DNA from: Strix aluco
Lineage: Eukaryota > Chordata > Aves > Strigiformes > Strigidae
Direction of reading: 5' to 3'
Length of the DNA stretch: 64,000 bases
NCBI RefSeq assembly: GCF_031877795.1
Contig: NC_133940.1
Location: forward strand, 5,147,985-5,211,984
This document shows, one piece after another, positions 23,838-35,900 of the stretch. The notes below the pieces were generated by a model. The model did not search any database and was not told the DNA's origin. It was given only the letters and a program-made list of their open reading frames with translations. The position numbers and the translations under genes were made by a program. Positions within the stretch are counted from its first letter, which is position 1. Each line of letters begins with the position of its first letter.

Positions 23838-25938
23838 ATGGGGTGGAGACCCTCACTTCTTTTATTTGTACAAATCAATATGGTAATGATCGTAATCGTG
23901 CTTAAGCCTGAGTGCATTACAATGACAATCGCTAACAAAGCAAGCTATAATTGTACAGATTTAGGAGTCCCACCCATTAACACGAATTTGGCAGAGGGAA
24001 ATAGAAGCATAAAATGTAAAACACAGCCCCCAAACAATGAAGGGGAAATTTCCTCCCTTAGTTTTCAATACAGTTCCTTCGAAAAGTGGCAGATGTAAGA
24101 AGGCTCGTAGCTGTTCGGTGAGCGTTACGTTAGAAGAACATACGAAAAGAGAAATAGTAAATACGTGGAGATATAATTTATCCACAACTGAGATAATTTA
24201 TATCAGCACAGCAAAAACTACCTTAACCCCCACAATGCATCCAACCGAGAGCCCCAATAAGACTGTTGAAACATTATCCCCACAAATTCAGGAAATTGGA
24301 CCCTATGCTATTAAATATACAAGTGAGCAACAAGTGCTGTTTATGATCCCTCAAGCGAGTGGAACTATCAGTGCAGGCTAACATATCTGCAATTAAACCT
24401 ACCTGCTCATCATTCCTAAATATATCCTCTACAGGGTGGCTAGCACGGTTGCATGGGTGAACCCTCATCTCTCCAGAATGAGCAAGGAGAGATATGACTG
24501 GCGTCCTGGGAACAGGATTAGGAGTATTAAACAGCATAGACACTGAAGTTTTGGCAAACAAATTAAACTTGGCAGCAAGTGAGTTGTAGAAACTAGAATA
24601 GCCATGACGATCTTCTTTGCTGGCACTAGGAACTAGTCAATGGCTTTTAACTGATATATTGCTGAAATGGGAAAGAATTAATGAAAAGGACCACTAACTA
24701 ATTGTAGATGTACTTGGCGTCACCCAGAATAATGTTTCCTTAGCTCTTAGCTGTACCCAAGCTCAGTTATGGGTGCAATCCACTACAGCAGCAATTATAA
24801 GGGAAGGCAAATGAGAGCACCATACCCACTGAGATTTGAAAGGTAACTGCGACTCAAATCAAAAAAAGATTTCCAATCTTGGTGGTATCTAGTCAACTTC
24901 ACTTATGACTCCACCACAGCTTTTGTTTTAAGCATATGCAATGCTTTGGTATCTGCCATATCTCCAATCATTGCGCTGGGATTAAATCACCGCGGAACTG
25001 TACTCTATCCGTTAGAATATAGAGTATGGGCCCAACAAAATGGGAACAAATGGCAAACTGTCAATGTTGACGCATGTGTTGTACGGAAGCAACACGGATT
25101 TATTTGTGTAAGTAATAGCATTAAGGCCCAAGATGTTTGTCTTGATACTGAACAAAATGTTTGTCATTCTGAAATATTTTCTGATGAAACCCCTGAAACT
25201 GTACTTGTGTATGTTTGAAATGGATGTGTTTGCATAAGAACCCTTTGTGATTCTATATTTATAGAAAATATTATATATTTATAGACTGTAGATATACACA
25301 ATTACTCAAATATCTGTATTTGTAATTTTACTAAAATTATGGGATGCAACTTTATTCAGCTCTTGTCACAACCCACCAATCGCTACAATCTAACTACTCA
25401 CTTAGGGCCTACCCCCATTGGAATGAATCTCACATTGATAAGAAAACTGTGGCAACATGATGACCCAAGTCAATTGCTAAAACAAGTTCAAAACAATGGA
25501 CAAAGAACCCTAATTACTGTCCATCATGATGCAGATGAGATACACTGCATCCCAGAAAGAGTGAAGAAAGATGGAGAACATCACTGCTGAGAAACTCTGC
25601 TTGGATGGTCACCAACAGCAACTGGAGCTTTGAATTTGATGTTACACCCAATTGTAGTCTTGTTCACCTTTGTCGTTCCATGTTTATTGTTAACCCTTTG
25701 TTTCTGTGTCGGATTATGGCACTTATCTCAACGTGTAATAGCTACGAGTGAACATGTCGATATTAAAGAATCAGTAAATCTGATATATTCATTTATTTAC
25801 CAGCCTATCAAAAAGCTGATGTCTTTACTGCCCATATTTATGGCACAGAGGCCAGAGGTGACTGTACCACCATTCTGTGAAGTAAAGTGGATTGACTGTA
25901 GTCATGGGGTGGATAGTGTGGTGGATGCACTTGGTTGA
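23838..25938 (+). pseudogene. env-like region, broken
   Basis: Open pieces lie at 23838-24098, 24037-24381, 24946-25218, 25339-25590 and 25630-25938, separated by stops and at least two frameshifts. The first has a hydrophobic start and N-glycosylation-type motifs such as 'YNCTDLG', as expected of a surface subunit. Around 24494-24545 a Gly-rich hydrophobic segment looks like a fusion-peptide region, and Cys-containing ectodomain sequence follows. The last piece contains one long hydrophobic membrane anchor (about 25655-25725) and a cytoplasmic tail whose frame runs 22 bases into the 3' LTR. In a retrovirus env mediates entry; here the breaks rule out a full product. Only 25630-25938 remains open as a sizeable piece. 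Confidence 0.82.
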
Positions 25939-26483
25939 ACTAACTGAACTGTGGTCCAGGCAGATGCTCAGCAAGCAGGCCTAACCAAAGTTAATCCTAT
26001 TGTGTGGGGCTATCAGTGAGAACTAACCACCAAAAACAAAAAAAAAATGGTTTGGCTGGAGACTCGGCTGATAAGCGACCAAAGCTGCTTTAACACAGCA
26101 GAAAATCTGACTACAATCAACCACTTTACACCATAAATATCTGCATCCATCGTGGTCTGTTGAGCTCTCCCTCCACCGCAGCTGGCTGAGCGGCAGTGAT
26201 CTGCCCTTGAGCAGGGACACCTCTCAAGGTTACCCCTCAAGGCTGAGAGATCCCTCACTGACACCAGACATCCATGGGTTGCTATGTGACATTTTTTGCA
26301 TGCAGGGAACACTTAAGATACACATAGTAAGCTTAAGTGATAATCTTTGTATCCCATACTAACTTTAACTATTGACCACCGATCCATTTGTACTTATTTT
26401 GCCTAACTAAATTTACTGATCAGAACTCAATAAACTAACTACTAGCTTAGATCTGAGTGATCTCTGACTCTTCTCCTGTGACA
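25917..26483 (+). repeat. 3' LTR of the endogenous retrovirus
   Basis: Begins TGTGGTGG and ends GTGACA, with AATAAA at 26429-26434. It is colinear with the 5' LTR apart from scattered substitutions, a longer A-run, loss of about 7 bp in the 'tattaaa' block and a rearranged stretch near 26366-26380. The G-rich 'catggggtggatag' just upstream (25903-25916) is a plausible but weak polypurine tract. Confidence 0.92.
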
Positions 26484-26489
26484 CTGTGG
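26484..26489 (+). repeat. Target-site duplication, right copy
   Basis: CTGTGG immediately after the 3' LTR, identical to 21244-21249. Confidence 0.7.
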
Positions 26490-26903
26490 TTGACATTCCT
26501 TGAGTTGAAGGTGCACTGTGGGATTTTAAGTCATTTTTTCTCCTGTTCCACTCTGTTCTTACCCTTGCTGAGATCCTGCATCCTGTTGGTTCAGCAAGCA
26601 GGGAGCTTTGCAGCTTGCCGTGAGTGGGATGGGGTGGATTTGTGTTCTGGGGTCAGTGGTAACTCCCCAGTTCCATCCCAGCTGAGAGGTGACATTAAAG
26701 AGGTTTCCAGCACTAAACCAGTGCAGGAGCTGACATAACACTGATTCTACCTGGTGTCTTCGAGGGCTGGAATAGTAGTAGGAGGCTGTGAGATGGAGAG
26801 CCACCTACAGATGTAAGGTGATGGAGGTAGAGATGCTGTGGTTGCTGTGGCGTGCAGCTGGGTTAGGATATGTGCTGGTGGTGAAGAGCACAAAAAAGAG
26901 CCC

Positions 26904-26953
26904 AAATCCACCTGGGTGTCCCATCCCCAAATCCACCTGGGTGTCCCATCCCC
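26904..26953 (+). repeat. 25-bp unit, two perfect tandem copies
   Basis: The unit starts 'aaatccacctgggtgtccc' and ends 'atcccc'. Copies are at 26904-26928 and 26929-26953. Confidence 0.95.
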
Positions 26954-28611
26954 ACCCAGAGGTGGTCCAGGAAGACCGGACCTGCTGCAGGAGGTCAACA
27001 GTGCTTTAGTACTCTTGCATGTCTAATGTGGCTGTATCCAAACTTTTAAGAACTCTGTGCAGAATAACAAACCTGATGTTTAGCAAAACATAAGAAAGAA
27101 AATGTTAGCAAGATGTTTTGGCTTACATTTCAATTAAAATGAATATCCCATTAAATTAAAATGAATGATCCCATTAAATGAACAGACTTTGAGTCCTTTA
27201 ATCCTTTCGGTGACTTTGAAGGCTTCTCCTGGTCAGTTCAAAGAAGTGCTGCTATGCTTGGACTTAAAAGTGGCATCTAAGGGATGGTCACAAAGTGTCT
27301 AGGGAGGAAAAGAGTTTACATAGCTGCAGAGATAACCAAGGGCTGAGAGCTGAGCCCTGTTACCTGTACGTGTGGGTCAGCATTGAATTAGACAGAGGCC
27401 TGGCTGTTTGCAGAGAGCTGATCGTACTAGCTGCATCATCTCTTCCAGAGTGGAGAAAAATAGCTGAACAAATGGAGATGTGCAGGTGATCTGCAGTTCA
27501 GGGACTTGCTTTCTGTCTTGTATTTTTTGGCACTTTTTTTTGTTTTATTTTTCACTGCTGAGCTCTGAAGGGATTTGGATGCTTGACTCTCCGCAGCCTG
27601 CTGGCCTTGGCAAGAAGGCTTTAGCTTCTCAGCACTGAATAAGATAACTGTGCAAGCGTGAGTGTTTCAGCCAGCTTGGACGTAGAGCTGATTTATTACT
27701 CAATAGAGCCATTGAGGAGCTTGAAATTGGATGTGATTTGTACTCAGGGCCAGCGCTGGCTTGCTGGGATGAATTCTGTTCAAGGCGTCACCTGTGACTG
27801 CAGCCTTCCCTCCCCTTCGCTTCCAGAGCAACAATACTGAAGGGTTTTACAGTGACTCCCCCTCCCCACGGCAGACCCAGCTGACAGTGGGATCCCCACC
27901 GTTGCCCCCCATATTCTTCTCCCTGCCCACACAGGATTAGCCAGCCCAGATATAATCTCTTCATCCCTACTGAACTGCTGAGAAATCCTGCGCTGGCTGC
28001 TTTTGGGCAAAAAAAAAGCTCTTTGCTAATTCACAAAACTGAGTGGGGGCGGGGAGAAAGAAAAGAAACTAGGGAGAATAATTGGCTGATTCCCGGCATC
28101 CTCGATGGCTGTTCTTAAGCAATTATGGGGACTCAGCAACACCCGTATCACAGCACGTTCTTGGAGATTAACCGTCTGCTCAGCTGGCAATTAGAGCTGG
28201 TTAAATGGGAAGCTGCCACTTAGCTTTGACTTTGTAGCGGCTGTTTTCACTTCTCCAAGTCAGACTCCAGGCACTTAAGGGAGGGGTGTGAATATCTGTG
28301 GGGAGGATTAAGTGCGAGCTGCCTTTCCTACCCTGGGAGAGAGGTTTGTGGACAGGGGGCTGGAAGGGAATTAAAGCTATGTTCCATTTTCTTTGTTAGT
28401 CCATCCGTTGCCCCCTGCCCCTCCCCAGCTTTTTCTGTCAAGCTGGAAAGCACAGGCTGCTCCCCAGTCCCATGTTTCCTCCTGCTCTAACTTTCCCTCC
28501 ATCTCTGTGACCTTGGAAAACAATTTAGCTTGCTGATGCCATCTGTGAAAACAACAGTGCTGTGTGTTTATGTGCCGGTCTCATTTGCACAGGAAAGACA
28601 TTGAGCTGAGA

Positions 28612-28670
28612 GACACAGGTTCATCTCTCTGCCCAGGCCACGGACCTCCTGTGAGATCCTGCTTAGGTCA
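28612..28670 (+). repeat. MIR-like SINE remnant
   Basis: 'acacaggttcatctctctgc' followed by 'ggacctcctgtgagatcctg' and 'cttaggtca' follows the order of blocks in amniote MIR elements (tRNA-derived B-box-like start, then core), in sense orientation. It is diverged and was judged by eye. Confidence 0.55.
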
Positions 28671-29825
28671 GTAGGGTGCCCCTCATGGTTTCTTCACTAC
28701 AGGACATTCCTGCTTCCTGCGCTGTGGTGCATCTGAGGAGCTGAATGATAAAAGATCCTTTAGCCTCGATTCAGTGCTTCAGGTAGACCTGCTGGCCCAG
28801 CCAAGAGGGTGGCAAGCCCTCATCTCTGGCCTCCCCAGAGCTCTGTGGGGTTTAGTACTGCACTTAGACTCTTGTCCAGCTCCTTTGGTGGGGTTGAGAG
28901 TCTTGGATGACAATGTAAGGGAAGGCCTGAAGCAGGGAGGCCAAGACAAGTCCCTGCTGGTCCAGTGCAGCCCTGTTTGCATCCCGCAGGCATGCAGAGG
29001 CTTGGTATGGTCCGGGTTGGTGAGTCTGTGCTGCAAGCATGGCGCATTGCAGATTGAACAGCTGCCCCTGTCCCTGCTCATGGGAAAAGCCATGTAGCCA
29101 CCTGCTTTTCCTTGGCTATAACCCATGCTGACGTGAAGGGCTCTGGCAGCTGCCAACTGTGGCTGGGTGCTGGCCACTGGTATGCTCGGCAGCAAGGAGT
29201 CGCAGCGGGAGCTGGTATTACGGGGCGCCTCTCTCCTGTGGGCTCAGCAGGAACCTTGCACTTTGGAATTAGCTTCAGTTTTTTTCTTGCTGATTTATCT
29301 TTTGAGTTTTCTAGGCCAGCTGTCCTCCTTTATTATTCTCACACTACCTATTTATCTCGTCTGCCCCCTCTTCTTCCCTCCTTCCTCCCTCTGGTTGTCT
29401 GTCCGTGGCAGAGCTCTTGCCTGCCAACAAAAATAAGCCACAGCGGCGGAGCGTGACAGACCCCACCGAGGACACATTGGGCCCGACAGCTGAGGCCGAG
29501 TCAGCAAAGCCGGTCCCCGCTCGCTGTCCCCTGGCATCCAGCCCGCACGTGGGAGGAAACTCCCAAGATGCCCCACCACCGCAAGCACCTCGAACGCATC
29601 CACCATCCTGCCTGTGCTGTTTCAGCTCCGTGAGGACAACCAGGGTGCCTGAAAGCTGCAGTTGCCATCTCCTCTACCGATGTGGTGTGTTCAGGCCAGG
29701 ACCTTCCCCACCCATTCCTCTCACCTACGCTCCCCCAACAGCCCCAGGCTGACAGATTGAGGGTCAGATCCCAGGGTGGTGCTGGCCTCAGCAGACACTA
29801 TTAGGTTGCAGATCATCCTTCCTGG

Positions 29826-29912
29826 AATCACAGAATCACAGAATTGTCTAGGTTGGAAAAGACCTTGAAGATCATCCAGTCCAACCATCAACCCAACATT
29901 AACAGTTCCTAA
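29826..29912 (-). mobile_element. CR1 LINE, very short 3' end
   Basis: Starts with the antisense tail 'atcacagaatcacagaatt', then 'ggttggaaaagaccttgaag' and 'tccagtccaaccatcaaccc'. About 87 bp of CR1 3' UTR, no coding part. Confidence 0.93.
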
Positions 29913-32900
29913 GGAAGTCTTTGATTATGGTCTCTGAGGCTCTAGACATGGCTTTGGTGGAGGTTGTACCTCTTTGCAGACAAACGATAATAACCGTAAT
30001 AATATTCTGCAGTTTTATCTTCTTTTCCGGGCATCATGTTTTTAGAGAGACCAGTTGGAGGGGTGAGATTGAGGAGTTTGGGGCCATGTTCAGATGAAAC
30101 TGTCTTGGTTGTCTGACCCAGCATGGCTGTGGATATGAGGCAAAGCCCAGGGGCCCATCATCTGGCCAACCAAAAAAAAGAAATCACCCATAGGTGCAGG
30201 TGCTATAAAGACAGCATTTACAGCACTCTGCTTTAACTTATCCCTTGCTTCTGCTTCTGTTGAACTCCAGCTACTGTGCACAGCCATGAACTAAACTGCA
30301 AGGACCCTTCAGTCAAAGAACCATGGAAGTAGATACAGTAAATCCTGCCCCAAAATACCCTGTGTTTAATTTTGCTCCCTCTTATCCCACATGCCAGCTC
30401 GACCCCACAGCAGATCTCTCATCTGAAATCAGAGATGCTGATCAGAAGTAGTCTGGTGCTTCAGAGATGTGCTTTCAGACCTAGAGAGGAAACCAACCGT
30501 TCATTGCCCACAGCTGTAGGACACAGATGTGCTGAGGCCTGGCCCTTTCCAGAGACATGTAGTGCCCTCTGTTAGAGCTCTGCTTTTGGGAAGCTTCGGG
30601 CTTGCATGTGTTTTGACTGCCAAGAGAAACCTCGGCACATGCAGGATCCCAGGGGAGGGCCAGAGGGCTGACTTAGGTGAGACCTTGTAGTACAGCTGAC
30701 TTACAAGCTCCAATCCTCTGGGACAAGGCTGTGCAAACCCATAACTATGCCTCTAGATGTGCAGAACATCATCAACCCCTCTGGCAAGGGGAGCAGGAAT
30801 GAAATCGAGATTGAACTGAACTTTCCCAGTCTCACTCCCTCCTCATTCATCTTGCTGGCACTGTCAAACTTTGTCAGGAACCTCCTGACAAGGTTTTGGG
30901 TGAAGGCAAGAAAAACCAGGTAGTTAAATTCCTTTTAACTTCTGGGAGCAACAGGAAGGCAGCAGAACCTTCGATGTCTTGTTCAGCTCAGCAGCCAGAG
31001 CTGTTGCACATGGCTCTGACTCAGCACAGCTGGAGCAGTGTATGAGCCACATGTGTGGTGCTCAGTGTACCCCTCAACAGAAAGCACAAAGGGCTGTGTG
31101 CAGTGTCCCACCTGTCTGGAGTTTTAGAGAAGTAGATGGGGCTTAATCAGCATGAATCTCATTGAAAAAAAAAAAAAAAACAAAACAACAAAAGCTGTGG
31201 CAAAGACCCTGCCTGATGGTTTGAAAATGTGGGAGCCTGCCCTGGATGGGCAGGGAGGGTGGGGAGAACTCTTGAAGCATCTGGAAATATGAATCAGGAA
31301 AAGGACAGATCAAGCCAAAAAGATGTGGAGGGGAAGCAGACCTTATTCTGCTGTACTTAAATGTGCAGGGCTGCTAGAAGTAGAGTACATGGTAACTGTG
31401 TTCCTACCTCCCAAACTAGAATTAAATTTGGGGTCTGGAGGTTCCCTTGGAGAAGATTAGAGCTTGGGAAGGATTTCCTGGCCCATGTAGGCTGAGATCC
31501 ACAGCCCAAATCCAGGAGCCCTTTCTCTTCCATCACTGACCTCTCATCAGGGATTTAGACTTCTTACCCCTAGGCTGGAGACTATTTTGGACTCCAGTCC
31601 CACAGACCCTTGCCTTGGCCTGAGGCCCACAAAGCCTCCCACAGACAAGACAAAGCGTGGATGTCCAGACAGGATGGCTGTAGGTGGGTTGCCAGCTGCT
31701 GTGTGGCTGTTCCCACCAGGCTGCACTACTGTTTTCACCTTCTTCATGGAATGGACAAAAAATCAACACACCCAAAGTGCAGGTGAGACTATAGGTATAG
31801 CAGGGAACTTCTTTGCAGTGATAGTGCTCAAATGTAGTTTTGTGGAAGTCATTATCAGCAAGTCCTTAGGTAAAACAGTGCAACTGCAGTGTACCATTTC
31901 ACTATCTGGTGCTTCCGTGGGATCTGCTCTTGGGATGCTACACAGGAAAGGCAAAAGCTCAGGGGAAGAAAGTCAATAAAAGGTGTCTTATGCAATACAG
32001 AAGGCAGGAGCTGGATCTTTTGTTGATGGAGGTAGAGCTGCCTCCATCTCTGTCCTCAGTGCCTAGTTCCATCACCAGAAAGTAGACTGAGTGTGCCAAT
32101 ACAGACATCATTTTTCAGGCCACTGGCACACGATGGGCTGGGGTATTTAACTGTTATTTTTAAGACAGTCAAACTTTTGCAGAGAGAGAGGTCAGATTTT
32201 ATTTTAGCAAGAGACTGCAGAGGCTGTGGGTAACTGCAATGCCTATTGTGCTCGGCTTGGCTTTAAAGGAGGCTAGTAACCTCGAGCAGGATTAGAGAGA
32301 ACATGGAAAGGAGAACCCTGAGTTTGGATTAAAGATGCTTAAAAGTCTCTTGTATCAGCAAGCTCTTTTCTCTGGGAGAGATTAAGAGCGCAGTTTCTCT
32401 CAGCCACTCTGTTAATCTGGTCTCCATGGAAACAGGATGATGTTAGTGGTGATGCGCTCCCCTAAATGGCTGCTCAGCAGCTGCGTTAGAGGGGCAGACT
32501 GGTTTTAGTTTGTCACCCAAATCTGGTTAGCTTGTCCCCTGTCAGTCCCTGACAGCTGCTGCTGGGGGATTTTGTACTGGTAGAACCAGTGCCCTCATGC
32601 TGCAAATATTTTGCTGGAGAGTTCACAGACTTAAGTCTTCACACCTCAGTCAGCCAGCCCAGAAAAAAGCCACAGATGTTTACACAGTCACGATTTAACT
32701 GGTGCTCCTGAACAGGACAGGCTATGGCTCTCTTGCAAATGTGGCAGAGCTGTATGGCGCCCACCCTCCTACTGCCGGGCGTGACCAAGGTAACTCCTAT
32801 CGTGGGACCCTATTCACGAGGTCTCCCTGGTTTGCTGCAGTAACCACTCTTGGACAGATATTGCAATGCAGCCTATGGACAAGGCATCGAGCAAGAAGTC

Positions 32901-35900
32901 AGGAAACTTGCCTTGTCTTAAAGCAAATCCAGCCTTGTAACGTCCAGCCAACAGCAATCACTGAGGCAGACCTTGTGTGGCTTTGCTCTGTGCCTGTCTG
33001 TGCTGGGGGCAGAAGAAATGCCTGTCTCAGGAATTCATTCCAAATGCTGGCTAGTCTGGCCTCTAAATGCAAACTGGAGGTGCCAATGTGGCCATCCAGG
33101 CTGAGGGTGAAATGGTGGGTGGCTTGTAAATGTTCCCTGCATCTTTCTAAATCCCTTTTCATCCTGAGTCACACACGGAAGGAGCGTGGGTGAGTGCGAG
33201 TAGGCAGAGAGAGAGGGATGGTAGGGCTACATGAATTTGGATATGCACATCAGCTATCAAACATAGTGCAAAATTGCTGTGAAAGCAAGGAAAAAAGACA
33301 AATTTCATGTCACAGTCTTCAGATGATGAGCTACTGCTGTTACTGTTTTCTGTGTTAGCAAAGTTAAAGTGGGACTTGTTTGCTGAGATGAGCAAGGGGT
33401 CTTCTGCATCTCATGTCTCCCCTTCCTAACCCTTCCCTTTTTCTGTCCACTGCTCCACAGTTGCATTTCCCAGTGGATCTCAGCCAGGTGTGTGGGACTG
33501 CTGCTGCCTCTAGTCCTTTCAGATCAGCCATGGGTTTGGCTAAAGAAATTTGAAACAAAGCAAACAAAAGATAGATGGCTTTTCTGCCTCTCCGACTCCA
33601 CCTCCTGCTTCAATAACATTTTATGCCACCTAAATCTGGAACTGTATACTTATAAATGTCATGGAACTGAAGAGTCAGGGGAGAGACTTTATCAGTAGTC
33701 TTGTTGGCCTCACTGTCAGCTCAACCCTAAATCAGACCTCAAAGATTTTCATCCTGGAGACAACTCCACAGGGATCCAAGGTTCCCTCGCAGAGCAGCTC
33801 ACTGGCTTCCTGGGTCCATCTGGAATTGCACTGGAACACTTCCATGGGTGTTCCCTGTAAAACCCATTGTTTTTTCAGCCCATGTGAAAGTTTTCACAGA
33901 AAATATGTCTAGTCCAAACAGCCACTTCAGATTTAATATATGAGTGATGACTTGAATAAACCAGCTACAGCAGGACAGTGTCAGCCAACGCCAGGAAGCA
34001 TATTAAAGAGAGGCTGAGCCCTGGTCTGGCTGTGAGTGAGAGACAGGGCTCTGCTCACCCTGTCCGCGTGGCCCTTTCCCAGCTAGTGAGCCCCGTGGAG
34101 GGGTTCTGCAGCCTCATGAATCATTTAAAGAGTCATTCTGCTCTGCAAAGCAGGCAGCAGCTCCCGCGTGGACTATTTCTCAGCAATCGTAATTTGTCCC
34201 AGTTTATAAATAAGATGTTTTTCCTTGACTGCCAGGTCCCAGTGACATCTAAAAGGCAAGCTGTGATCTCTATGGCCTGTGAATCATCGCTGATGATGGC
34301 GATCCTGACGACTGACTCCTACTTTTGCCAGCTGTACAGCACCAGAGTTTGTGGATGTACCCAGAGAGAGCTCCCTGGCACTATGGAGAGGGAAATGGCC
34401 TCTTCCTTCTGGAGCACAGCCCAGAGAGAGATCACCTGGGAGGGCAGAGAGACATCACCTGGGAGGGATGCTTTTATGGGCAGAAGGGTGGTACAGCTCA
34501 CCATCGCTGTTCCTGGAAGGTATTCCTACCTTCCTGACCTAGCCTCAGGAAGGTTTGGCCTCTCCTTTCCCCTCCCTTCATGTTCAGGCCTTTTCCTAGC
34601 ACCAAGGCCAGATTAAATCTGAATTTTCTCCTCTCTTGCCCTCAGAACTGCCTGGCCCACATGCAGTCGTATTCAGCAAAAAGGGGAAAACTTTGGCTGT
34701 TCTTTGGGTCTCAATATGTCCTCCTGCTCCTCCCGCTGGAGCATCAGCATCTAAGCCTCCATCTCTGGGATGTTTCTCTGCTTGGTTCAGAACTCAGGTA
34801 AGTCCTCTGCTCGCTCTGTGCATCAGAGTCCTCTTTTCTGTGGTCATAAGAGCATTGCCCTCTGTCAGAGTGAAGATAACATCGAAAACTCTGGGGCTTA
34901 GTAATGGACACCAGCTACATCTTGTGGGGTGAGAAACTGGAACCTGTGCATTTGCTGGGAACAATGCTCAGACAGTGCTGGAGTCCCTGGCTGGTCGGTG
35001 AAGTGTTTCGGGTCCTCTGCCTGCCTCTGCTACATTCGTCTGGCACAGCTGATGGTATGTTATTTAGCTGCTCTGCATCTCCAGGATAACAACACCTTGT
35101 GGGGGTGAGAGTAGATGTTCACCGGCATTTGTCATCACCTCGGCTGCAAGCACCCTGGGGAGGCCTATAAATAAGTGAGGGGCTGTGATTCAGCAGCCAC
35201 TGGAGAAGCAGCAGCTGCTACTGTGTCCATTTCATGATTCTTTCAAAAGCTGAAACTCTCTTTGATTTGGGTTTTTGCATTAAATTTGCAAGAGCCCCCT
35301 CCACAAATGGAGCAGGGGAAGGTGATCTGCTGTGTCTCCGGGGATGATGGTGTGGTAACGATGCAGCCCATAAGACTGATTGCAAGCTTTACCATAGCAC
35401 CCTCATTGATGTGCACCTGCTTTCATGTTTCTTTCTTCTTCTGTTAGCTAGGGTGAGTTTTCCTGATGTCTGTTATCACTGGGCAGAGAGGCACTAAAAG
35501 AAATTGTTTAGGTCAGGCTTGTGGAGAAGCAACCAGGTATCTGGATGTGTTACCAAGGTAGCAGCACTTCTGCAACTGCAAAGTCAGTGATGGGACTAAT
35601 ATGAGACTGAGTGATCCGAGCAAAAAGCACAACTGTGTACACCTCGAGGCTCTGAGCAGCAAAATTGCAGCTCGGATTTAGGTTCAGATCACCGAGTTCA
35701 GCTTTGCCCATTTAATTCACCCAGTGCTTTGGGACATTATTGACAGTCATGCTTTTGTAAGGCTGTATGGGCCCGTGTCTGCTGGGATATGCTGAAGTAA
35801 AAGTCCTTTTCTGTGTGCATGTTGGGGGAAAAAAGTGTCTGTGTGTGTATGAACTTCTGTCAGCTACAGCATCGAAGCAGCTCTGCTCTCTGTAACATTT

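Larger units (their letters stand above)
21250..26483 (+). mobile_element. Endogenous retrovirus, two LTRs, defective, pol missing
   Basis: A 5.2-kb provirus bounded by near-identical direct repeats (590 and 567 bp) and a 6-bp target duplication. Inside are a tRNA-Ser-type primer binding site, a gag-like region with stops, an LTR of a different family, a further gag-like fragment, no recognisable protease, reverse transcriptase or integrase, and a broken env ending in a membrane anchor. The internal part is only about 4.1 kb, shorter than a complete retrovirus. It cannot encode infectious particles. LTR divergence of roughly 3% by eye points to fairly recent integration, although much of the internal damage may be older. 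The exact ERV family was not assigned. Confidence 0.93.
26490..29825. other. Intergenic or unassigned DNA
   Basis: No gene recognised. It holds a 25-bp tandem duplication (26904-26953) and a MIR-like remnant (28612-28670). The stretch 28080-28260 is moderately AT-rich and lacks repeat signatures; it could be conserved noncoding DNA, but that cannot be judged from one sequence. Confidence 0.6.

Noticed and set aside
22670-23840. Search for reverse transcriptase or integrase in the provirus
   Set aside because: No catalytic Asp motif of reverse transcriptase nor integrase zinc-binding pattern could be seen in any frame between the gag-like and env-like regions, so I call pol absent.
32702-33193. 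163-codon open frame on the plus strand
   Set aside because: No recognisable protein family and ordinary composition for chance frames in noncoding DNA.
33978-34616. 212-codon open frame on the plus strand, longest one outside transposons
   Set aside because: No domain, no signal peptide, no neighbouring exon or promoter evidence, and overlapping frames on the other strand. It may be chance; cross-species conservation would be needed to revive it.
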